Of a stretch of 64,000 nt of DNA, positions 44,601 to 56,600 are shown piece after piece. Source of the stretch: Mesostigma viride (taxonomy: Eukaryota > Streptophyta > Mesostigmatophyceae > Mesostigmatales > Mesostigmataceae). The notes beneath the pieces were generated by a model that was not told the origin of the DNA, made no database searches, and worked only from the letters and a program-made list of their open reading frames with translations. Both the position numbers and the translations under genes were made by a program. Within the stretch, counting starts at the first letter, position 1, and each line of letters starts with the position of its first letter. The stretch is taken from the NCBI GenBank assembly GCA_009746045.1, contig RPFO01000041.1, positions 2,954,613 to 3,018,612 of the forward strand, given 5' to 3'.

Positions 44601-47600
44601 ACAAGCCCGCCGCAGTGCACGCCAGCCACCATGCACGCCAGCCACCATGCACGCCAGCCACCATGCACGCCAGCCACCATGCACGCCAGCCACCATGCAC
44701 GAGCCACACAAGTTGACGGCAACGGCAGGCTGGGACGGAGTGCGAGGAGGCCACCCAGCGCCCACTCTTGCTAGCACACTCCCGTCTGCCTCATGGCAGA
44801 AGCGACCTGGCGCTGATGGGACGGTGCCACTAACACCCCCAGGGGCGCCCTTACGGGGCGCTGATCTGGCCCATAAACGCGCACGCACCGCCGGGTGCAG
44901 CTACTCTAGATGCTTGGGCACGCACCGGCTGGTAGTGGCCCAGCACGCAGGGGGGCCGCGAGCATCCCCGTGCGTCGGCCCGGTGCACCACGCGCGACGC
45001 CAGCTGCCAGCAGCGCGACCAGTCGGCGTCGCCCACCAGCAGCACCGCCGACACGTTCTGGGGGGGTGACAGGTGGCGGCGCGCGCAGGAGCCACGTGGT
45101 GGCACAGGGAGGGGGAGGGTCGCAAGCAGCACACATTCAATTGGACACGTCCCAGGCATTGGCTATTATATCCCAGGCATTGCTTGTTGTATCCCAGGCA
45201 TTGGCTATTATATCCCAGGCATTGCTTATTATATCCCAGGCATTGCTTATTGTATCCCAGGCATTGGCTATTATATCCCAGGCATTGCTTGTTGTATCCC
45301 AGGCATTGGCTATTATATCCCAGGCATTGCTTATTGTCTCCCAGGCATCGCTTAGTGTATCCCAGGCATTGGCTATTATATCCCAGGCATTGCTTATTGT
45401 ATCCCAGGCATTGGCTATTATATCCCAGGCATTGCTTATTGTCTCCCAGGCATCGCTTAGTGTATCCCAGGCATTGGCTATTATATCCCAGGCATTGCTT
45501 ATTGTATCCCAGGCATCGCTTATTATATCCCAGGCATTGGCTATTATATCCCAGGCATTACTTATTGTATCGGAGATAACGTCGGTGACGAGGGAAAGGG
45601 CCAATCACGCACAGGGTGCACAGGCTGGGTCGGCGCACATGCCATGTGCCAAACACCAGTGGGGCCGAGACGCCCCCATCGCCACCGTCCCTGGTCCACC
45701 CATGCCGTCCCTGTGCCCTGCTGGTTAGGTGCGCCACACACCATGGCAGACACCCGTCGACGACAGCAGTGCAGAAAAGAAATGGCATAAAAGCAGCCAT
45801 GGCCGACCCAACGTGCCAGCGGACAGCGACTTGGCCCTCGCCCCATGCACTGTGCTGAGCACCCGCCACGGGCGCCCTGTGCTGAGCGACAGGCGCCCTG
45901 AGCTCCTGAAAGCTGTGGCAACGTACAGCAAAACACGCATGCCTGCGCGGTAGGGAATGCGCATACCCCCACCGTAGGGCACGCACGCACGCAGAGGCAT
46001 GCACGGGGCCCCATGGTAGGGTATGCCTGCAAGCTTGTACATCAGGGCAGCACCCCCCCACCCCTCCAACCCCCGCTAGGGCCGCAACGTACCGCCCCCC
46101 CGCTGGCCTCCCCTCGCCCCCCATCCTCCGGCCGGCCCATGACGCCGTAGTGCGCGGGCGGGTTGATGAGGACGTACTCCTTGCGGTACCCGCGCTGGAT
46201 GCACGGGTGGTAGACCACGGGGAGGGACGAGTCCTCTTCCAGGGTGCCACCATGGGCGTGCGCCCCGCCCTCCACCCTCTCGCGACCGCCCAGCCGCTCG
46301 TTTTCCTCATGCGCGGTCGTGGTGGTCGCCGTCACCGCGCGCGGCTCGCCCAGCAGCCGTCGACGCGCGCCAGAGTGATGGCCAGGGTGTGCGCTTGCTT
46401 TGCGGTCCATCGGCAACAGGTCCAGGGGCAACCCTGCGTCCCTGCCCAGGAGTTTGCCCTCCCACCCCTCCCATCCCTCCCAGTCCGCCCCCTCATCATC
46501 ATGCGGGGTCATGCTGCGCGCCACCCTGTCAGCCACCTGCGATGACATCAGCGACGACAGCCGCGCTGACTTGTGCGGCGTCAATGCTGACAACAGCCGC
46601 AGCTGTGTTGATGACATCAGCGGGCGCAGAACGGCCGCTGTCGCAGCCAGAGGAGTGTCGGATGGTGCGTACGGCAGCAACCAACCATTCACCGCATCCA
46701 CAGCGGCCGCCAGTAAACCGCGGCGTCGCCTCAACCCGCCATCGCCGCCGCTGTGGGAGGCAAACGTGCCCTGGGTCCCAGCAGGTGCCCGGGACGTCGC
46801 CGCGTCGCCCCGACTGCTGCCATCCGCACCGTCCCCCCCTCCCCCCCTCGCCCCCCCCTGGTCGCCCCCATCCAGGCTGCGGGATGTATCCGCGAGCAAC
46901 GGGCCCTCGCCGCCCGCCGCCCCCTTCCCCCTCGCTGCCTGCGGTTGTCACTGCGGCCCCTCCCCGCCTCCTCCTCCTCCTCCTCCTCCTCCTCCTCCTC
47001 CTCCTCGGTGGGACCGTAAACGCTCGCAAAAACTGCGCCGATCTCCTCTGCGTCCTCAGACTCGCGCTCCTCCTCCTCCTCCTCCCCGTTGTTGTTCAGT
47101 CGCGGGTCAAGCTCTTCCACACTGTCATCCGGCACCCTGTCATTCGCCAGGCCGGAACCGTCGGCCCCTTGTCCAGATGGCACGTCCAGGGCCCCGCCAA
47201 CGCCATGGAGTGCCCCATGCAGGGTGGCGGACGCTGCGCCACGGTCGACCGCTAGCGTTGATTCGACGCCGTCCAGCACGTTGTCGCCATCACGGCCCGT
47301 CAGCTGCGAGGCACGGTCGCTGGACGCCTCATCCCTAGCGCCGCCGTTGGCCAACACGGCCGCGCCCCCACCGCTACCTGCTGTCCCGCTTGCCTCTAGA
47401 ACGTGGGAAACACCCACCCGCTCATTGGATGCGTGACCCCTCATGAGGCCCTCCTGCCTGCCCCCCCTGCCCACCTCTGGTACGCCCCCACCCTGCGAGC
47501 TGCCGGAGGATGCATGCCCGCCGGCCGCATCGCGCCGAGCCGACGCAGCGCCTCCACCCCCTGCCACGGACGTGGCCCCGCCCCCCTGTTCCTGCGCCGC

Positions 47601-50600
47601 CCCCCCCCCTTCATGCGGCAGCCGCAGCATCAGCGCCTCCAGCTTGTGCTCCAGCTGCTGTTGGCGATGCGGTTGTTGCCCTTGGTGTGGCGGCTGTTGC
47701 TCCGGCCATGCAGGCTCTGCCAGCGGCCATATGCCTCCCTGGCCGTCCCCAGAGGCACGCACGCCCTCGCCCCCCAGGCTGAGTGCATGAGGGTCGGTAA
47801 TTGCTCGCGTCTCCGGCTCACCCTGTGCCCCCTGCTGCCGCCCCTGCCCCGCCTCCATCCCCGACACCCCCTCTGCCCCCCCATCCTCCAGCCGGGACAA
47901 GCGCGGGGGCTGCCGCGTGTGCGACGCGCTGCCCTCCCCCAGCGGCTCCGCGTGGCGGTGGCCGGCACCGTGTGCGGCGGAGGGCGGCGGGTGCAGCGCA
48001 GGAGGGGCGTCGCGCAGCAGCAGCGCCACCGATGCATCAAACGCTTCGTTCAGGCCGTAGCCGCCATGGGATTGGACCTGCAGGGGTGTGACAGGCGCCA
48101 GCGGAAGGTGATGAGCGCGGCATGCATGAGCACGGTGCACCCTGTTGGGTCGCTGTGGGTGAAGCTATCGCGGGTGCTGCTAGCGAACCAGACATCCGCC
48201 GCCGCCGCCGGTGCACACACTGCATGCTGGACTAGGCAAGGGCATGCATGAACATAACGGCCGCAGCGGCCAGCAAGCCGCACAGGGGGGTTGCCACCCG
48301 CCCGTGGGGTCATCCACAAGGACGGCATGCGTGCAGGGGGGCCGGTGGTTGGCAGGCCACCGCACACACCCTGCACGATGAACAAGCATCGCGCTGGGCA
48401 GCAGGGGAACCGCATGGTGGCCTGCCTTATGGTGTGGCTAGTGGCAGCCCCTGCGCACCTGCATTGGAGCACCGCAGGGAAGCACGATGGCACCAAATGC
48501 TCCTGCGGTGATGCCAAACCAGCATGGGGCGACGCCGTGGAGGGGCCTGTGGTGCGCCCCCCACTCCCCCCACTGCGCTATCTGCTGAGGAGTCCCTGCC
48601 CTACCTACGCACAGTGTCAGCCTCTGCATGCGTTCCATCGTGACCACAGGAGGGGAACGGCCCCACCTACGCCAGAGGCATCCATCTGGGGGAGGCTGTC
48701 CTCGCTAACAACGCCCCGCCCCCCAACCTCCCTCACACGCCCCCCCCCCCCACCTCCCCCACAACACGCCCTCCCATCCTCCTCACACCAGCCCCCCACT
48801 CACAAAGAGGCTGTACGTGACGCCGGCGGCGGTGACCACCACGCGGATGTCTTGCGGGGGCGGCCGTGTGGGTACAAAGGACACCTCCAGGGAGGAGCCG
48901 CCTGCGGGGCCAGGGAGGGGCGGGGGTGAATCGCGCCAGGCGTCAGCGGGCGGCCAAGTGGAGAACCGAGGGATGGGTGTGCACCGTGTCATGGCTAGGC
49001 ACAGGATGGATACCACAGCGCAGGCACAAGGGCCACTGCGCATGCACAAGGGCCACCGCGCAGGCACAAGGGCCACAGCGCAGGCACAAAGGCCACAGCG
49101 CATGCACAAGGGCCACAGCGCATGTACAAGGCCACAGCTACTCCCACAGCATGCGGGTTTGCCACCCTGCCAGGGTGTGGCCAGAAGCGACCTGCACCTC
49201 TCTGCCTCGTCCCGGGACTTGGGCGCACAAGGATACAGGGTGAGCCTGCCATGTGCGTGTGCGACAGACACCAGAGGGCGTTGCTGCCGGCCAGCCATGT
49301 GGGTGTGCACAGCAAGCCACCCAGCAAGCCACCCAGCAAGCCACCCAGCAAGCCACCCAGCAAGCCACCCAGCAAGCCACCCAGCAAGCCACCCAGCAAG
49401 CCACCCAGCAAGCCACCCAGCAAGCCACCCAGCAAGCCACCCAGCAAGCCACCCAGCAAGCCACTCAGCAAGCCACCCAGCAAGCTACCCACACGCCATG
49501 CACACGCCATCCACAAACCGGCTCGCGGGAAGAGCACCTCGTTACCCACCTAGCTTGCGTGCGCGATCATGCACACCCTCTCTCCCGGCCTGCTGCCTCC
49601 CTTCCTCCCTCTTCCTGGATTCCACCCCGACCATCCCTACCACAGCCCTCCCCCTCCCCCCTCGCTCTACCACACGTACCCAGGTCGAGCGCCCCCAGGG
49701 TGAGCCACTCGTGGTGGTGTTGCAGCTGCATCTTCACGTAGTTGAGGGACAGCCAGCCTGGTGGGTGCACAGGGGAGGCATCCGACCCATGTACTTCAGC
49801 AGGTTGTCGATTGCCCACGTAATCCAAGTAATCCAACAAACAGCAAGAACAAGCGACGCGGGACAGACACGACAACGACAGCACGCATGGATGGTGGCAG
49901 CGAGCCGCCCACACCATGCAGCGAGCCGCCCACACCATGCAGCGAGCCGCCCACACCATGCAGCGAGCCGCCCACACCATGCAGCGAGCCCAGCTCCGCA
50001 TACCCCAGAGCGCATCAACCTGGTGGGGGCCACGGCCACGCCTCACGCCTACCCTGGCACCTTGTGACCGCCAGGCGCGCCATGACACCCACACCCCATG
50101 TGCAGACAGGCAAACATACTGTGGCGAGGTCAGCGTGGCAGGCGTGGGCAGTGCCAAGCGTGGGTACGGCGACCAGCACGCGCGGAGCATCCATAACAAC
50201 AGCACGCAGGCGCAGAACAAGCAACGCACGCGCATGTGACCCCAGCCACGAGCAACGGCCCGCGTGGCCTGGGACCCCCCCCTCCCGCCCATGCCCTCAT
50301 CTCGTGACAGGATGCGGTGTCCTGCCACGCTGCAGCAAGGCCGGGGCGCTGACCTGTGGCTGCCCCGTTGCGCGAGCACGCACGGCCCCACGGGCACACG
50401 GCCGCTGCGTACGAGCACGCGGGCGACCCACTGGCGCACGCACCGTGATGAGGAGGCAGGGCACTGTCAACGCGAGCGCACGTACCCTCGACGGCATTGT
50501 ACTAGCGCACGTACTGTCTGTTTGTGCTAACACACGCACCGTAGACGGCCTCGGCCTTGCCGCTGATCGTGCGCGCGTACTCGGGCAAAAACCTGCACGC

Positions 50601-53600
50601 ACACACGCGCCGACCACGTGGCCCCACCCAGCCACCACATGTGCGGTGTGTCAATGGCCATCACACACACCGTGACATGTGGCGACACAAGGTGGGGGGC
50701 AGCCGGCGCTGCCATGTGCATGCGTGAGGTGGCCTACGACGCGCCAGTGGACCCCTTCCTCCTCACTGCACTCTGGCTTGAAGGGGACGGTGCACCCATC
50801 CACGGCGCTGGGGAGCTGGCAACAACGTCAAGGGCCAAGGCATGACGAGTGGGAGTAGAATAGGGAATGTCGCTGTATGGTCGCTGAACTAGCGTGTAAA
50901 GGGATGGAGGGGCGCCGAGCGTGCTGGGCCCCGGATGGGCCAACAGCGGAGGGCGATGGGGAGGAGCCGGGTGATGGATGGGAGAAGAAAGAAGCTGCGG
51001 CAAGAAGCATGAGGGTGGGGCAAGAGGCATGGGGGTGGGGCAAGAGGCATGGGGGTGGGGCAAGAGGCATGGGGGTGGGGCAAGAGGCATGGGGGTGGGG
51101 CAAGAAGCATGGGGGTGGGGCAAGAAGCATGGGGGTGGGGCAAGAGGCATGGGGGTGGGGCAAGAAGCATATGGGGGTGGGGCAAGAAGCATGGGGGTGG
51201 GGCAAGAGGCATGGGGGTGGGGCAAGAGGCATGGGGGTGGGGCAAGAGGCATGGGGGTGGGGCAAGAGGCATGGGGGTGGGGCAAGAGGCATGGGGTGGG
51301 GCAAGAGGCATGGGGGTGGGGCAAGAGGCATGGGGGTGGGGCAAGAGGCATGGGGGTGGGGCAAGAGGCATGGGGGTGGGGCAAGAGGCATGGTGGTGGG
51401 GCAAGAAGCATGGGGGTGGCCCATGGACACAGTGAGACGACAAGACACTGAGAGCCGGCGGGTGCACGGCCTACGCACACGGCACGCCACAGGGTGCAGC
51501 ACAGACAGACACGTACTGGAACGGGGACCGGTGCAGGATGCTGCGCGCCATGTTTAGCACGGACTCGGCTTGCTCCAGTGGCAGCCGACGCATGCCTGCC
51601 ACCAGGGTACAAGGTGGTGTGTGGGGTGGGGTGGGGTGGGGTGGGGTGGGGTGGGGTGGGGTGGGGTGGGGTGGGGTGGGGTGGGGTGGGGTGGGGTGGG
51701 GTGGGGTGGGGTGGGGTGGGGTGGGGTGGGGTGGGGTGGGGTGGGGTGGGGTGGGGTGGGGTGGGGTGGGGTGGGGTGGATCGCATCCCACGGTGAGTCG
51801 CAGCAACCAGTGGCACTCCACAATGCACGGAAGAAGGCAAGCGGGTCAAGCGGGTCAAGCGGGTCAAGCGGGTCAAGCGGGTCAAGCGGGTCAAGCGGGT
51901 CAAGCGGGTCGACCGGGTGGCGGACCGTCCAGGCAGAACCAGCAAACGCACCCGCGAGGGAGAGCCACACGGCAGCAGCAAAGGCAGGATATGCCCCCCT
52001 GGGGTGGGCGCGCAACTGGCCGGCGCATGACCACCTGGAAGCCATGGTCATGGGGTAGAGACGAACAGGTTGGTGACTGCACAGTGACCCCATCCACGCT
52101 CATGTTCATGCCATGCGCTGCCCATGGCACCAAGGATGGAGGGCCCTGCGGCCCTGCGGCCATGCATGGTGGCTGCGGGCAGCCCTCGCGTAGCCATGCC
52201 CCCACGTACCTGCGGTGCCGAAGAGGAAGACCTTGGTCTCCGCGTGCTTGTTCTTGGGCACCTGCAGGGCGTGCCCCAGGGAGGGTCCCGCGGCCACCAC
52301 GGCACCAGGGACATGGGGCCAGGGAGTCGCGCACAAGCATGGCCATCACGTCATTTGTACGCTGATGCAGGCAAGCAAATGAGTAACCGCGTGCATGAGT
52401 GGGATGTTGTACAAGTAACCCCAAGGCGCACCCGATGGCGATGCCAGGGACAAGAGGGAAGGCGGCGCTGGCGGCGCCACGTGTGCACCGTAACCTACAC
52501 AGTGGGCGCAGTACCCTGCCCAGTGGGCACGCGTGCCGGATGGCAGCGGCGGGGCTCCCTTGTCCTGACCTGGCCAGCGCTCGGGCGGCTGCGCGTCACG
52601 ACTTGTGTACACGGATGCAGGGATACGACACAACGGGATGCACGCAGGGATACGACACAACGGGATGCACGCAGGGATACGACACAACGGGATGCACGCA
52701 GGGATACGACACAACGGGATGCACGCAGGGATACGACACAACGGGATGCACGCAGGGATACGGCACAACGGGATGCACGCAGGGATACGACACAACGGGA
52801 TGCACGCAGGGATACGACACAACGGGATGCACGCAGGGATACGACACAACGGGATGCACGCAGGGATACGGCACAACGGGATGCACGCAGGGATACGACA
52901 CAACGGGATGCACGCAGGGATACGACACAACGGGATGCACGCAGGGATACGACACAACGGGATGCACGCAGGGATACGGCACAACGGGATGCACGCAGGG
53001 ATACGACACAACGGGATGCACGCAGGGATACGACACAACGGGATGCACGCAGGGATACGACACAACGGGATGCACGCAGGGATACGACACAACGGGATGC
53101 ACGCAGGGATACGACACAACGGGATGCACGCAGGGATACGACACAACGGGATGCACGCAGGGATACGACACAACGGGATGCACGCAGGGATACGACACAA
53201 CGGGATGCACGCAGGGATACGACACAACGGGATGCACGCAGGGATACGACACAACGGGATGCACGCAGGGATACGACACAACGGGATGCACGCAGGGATA
53301 CGACACAACGGGATGCACGCAGGGATACGACACAACGGGATGCACGCAGGGATACGACACAACGGGATGCACGCAGGGATACGGCACAACGGGATGCACG
53401 CAGGGATACGACACAACGGGATGCACGCAGGGATACGACACAACGGGATGCACGCAGGGATACGACACAACGGGATGCACGCAGGGATACGACACAACGG
53501 GATGCACGCAGGGATACGACACAACGGGATGCACGCAGGGATACGGCACAACGGGATGCACGCAGGGATACGACACAACGGGATGCACGCAGGGATACGG

Positions 53601-56600
53601 CACAACGGGATGCACGCAGGGATACGGCACAACGGGATGCACGCAGGGATACGACACAACGGGATGCACGCAGGGATACGACACAACGGGATGCACGCAG
53701 GGATACGACACAACGGGATGCACGCAGGGATACGACACAACGGGATGCACGCAGGGATACGACACAACGGGATGCACGCAGGGATACGACACAACGGGAT
53801 GCACGCAGGGATACGACACAACGGGATGCACGCAGGGATACGACACAACGGGATGCACGCAGGGATACGACACAACGGGATGCACGCAGGGATACGGCAC
53901 AACGGGATGCACGCAGGGATACGACACAACGGGATGCACGCAGGGATACGACACAACGGGATGCACGCAGGGATACGACACAACGGGATGCACGCAGGGA
54001 TACGACACAACGGGATGCACGCAGGGATACGGCACAACGGGATGCACGCAGGGATACGACACAACGGGATGCACGCAGGGATACGACACAACGGGATGCA
54101 CGCAGGGATACGACACAACGGGATGCACGCAGGGATACGACACAACGGGATGCACGCAGGGATACGACACAACGGGATGCACGCAGGGATACGACACAAC
54201 GGGATGCACGCAGGGATACGACACAACGGGATGCACGCAGGGATACGACACAACGGGATGCACGCAGGGATACGACACAACGGGATGCACGCAGGGATAC
54301 GACACAACGGGATGCACGCAGGGATACGACACAACGGGATGCACGCAGGGATACGACACAACGGGATGCACGCAGGGATACGACACAACGGGATGCACGC
54401 AGGGATACGGCACAACGGGATGCACGCAGGGATACGACACAACGGGATGCACGCAGGGATACGGCACAACGGGATGCACGCAGGGATACGACACAACGGG
54501 ATGCACGCAGGGATACGACACAACGGGATGCACGCAGGGATACGACACAACGGGATGCACGCAGGGATACGACACAACGGGATGCACGCAGGGATACGAC
54601 ACAACGGGATGCACGCAGGGATACGACACAACGGGATGCACGCAGGGATACGACACAACGGGATGCACGCAGGGATACGACACAACGGGATGCACGCAGG
54701 GATACGACACAACGGGATGCACGCAGGGATACGACACAACGGGATGCACGCAGGGATACGGCACAACGGGATGCACGCAGGGATACGACACAACGGGATG
54801 CACGCAGGGATACGGCACAACGGGATGCACGCAGGGATACGACACAACGGGATGCACGCAGGGATACGACACAACGGGATGCACGCAGGGATACGACACA
54901 ACGGGATGCACGCAGGGATACGACACAACGGGATGCACGCAGGGATACGGCACAACGGGATGCACGCAGGGATACGACACAACGGGATGCACGCAGGGAT
55001 ACGGCACAACGGGATGCACGCAGGGATACGACACAACGGGACGCACGCAGGGATACGACACAACGGGATGCACGCAGGGATACGACACAACGGGATGCAC
55101 GCAGGGATACGACACAACGGGATGCACGCAGGGATACGACACAACGGGATGCACGCAGGGATACGACACAACGGGATGCACGCAGGGATACGGCACAACG
55201 GGATGCACGCAGGGATACGACACAACGGGACGCACGCAGGGATACGACACAACGGGATGCACGCAGGGATACGACACAACGGGATGCACGCAGGGATACG
55301 ACACAACGGGATGCACGCAGGGATACGACACAACGGGATGCACGCAGGGATACGGCACAACGGGATGCACGCAGGGATACGACACAACGGGATGCACGCA
55401 GGGATACGGCACAACGGGATGCACGCAGGGATACGACACAACGGGATGCACGCAGGGATACGACACAACGGGATGCACGCAGGGATACGACACAACGGGA
55501 TGCACGCAGGGATACGACACAACGGGATGCACGCAGGGATACGACACAACGGGATGCACGCAGGGATACGACACAACGGGATGCACGCAGGGATACGGCA
55601 CAACGGGATGCACGCAGGGATACGACACAACGGGACGCACGCAGGGATACGACACAACGGGATGCACGCAGGGATACGACACAACGGGATGCACGCAGGG
55701 ATACGACACAACGGGATGCACGCAGGGATACGACACAACGGGATGCACGCAGGGATACGACACAACGGGATGCACGCAGGGATACGACACAACGGGATGC
55801 ACGCAGGGATACGACACAACGGGATGCACGCAGGGATACGACACAACGGGATGCACGCAGGGATACGACACAACGGGATGCACGCAGGGATACGACACAA
55901 CGGGACGCACGCAGGGATACGACACAACGGGATGCACGCAGGGATACGACACAACGGGATGCACGCAGGGATACGACACAACGGGATGCACGCAGGGATA
56001 CGACACAACGGGATGCACGCAGGGATACGGCACAACGGGATGCACGCAGGGATACGACACAACGGGATGCACGCAGGGATACGGCACAACGGGATGCACG
56101 CAGGGATACGACACAACGGGATGCACGCAGGGATACGACACAACGGGATGCACGCAGGGATACGACACAACGGGATGCACGCAGGGATACGACACAACGG
56201 GATGCACGCAGGGATACGACACAACGGGATGCACGCAGGGATACGACACAACGGGATGCACGCAGGGATACGACACAACGGGATGCACGCAGGGATACGA
56301 CACAACGGGATGCACGGTCCGCAGCGTGGGACAAGGGTGGCAGCCTACGGCGCGGGCGCACGTGGCACACCTGCCTACCTCCCATACCCGGCTGAACAGG
56401 CAACCTTGCTGCCCGCTGCACCACACTACCCACGGCTACATTCCACCGTGGCGGTCACAACAGCTGCAATCCTGATGCCTCACCACCCTGCAGGTGCCCA
56501 CCTGTGCCATTGCAAAGTCCAGCAGAGGCTGCAGCGCGTTGACCATGCCCTGGCGGTCGTTCAGGAAGGTGTGCAGCGCTGCAAGGGGGGGGGAGGGCAC

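Noticed and set aside
51618-51779. TGGGG array as a telomere or interstitial telomeric repeat
   Set aside because: Unit differs from TTTAGGG and TTAGGG types and lies within an intron with other minisatellites.
50734-52093. Pro/Thr and Gly/Val repeat frames (HPTPP, GVGWG) and MGVGQEAWG frames
   Set aside because: Translations of the TGGGG and 20-bp arrays in apyrase introns.
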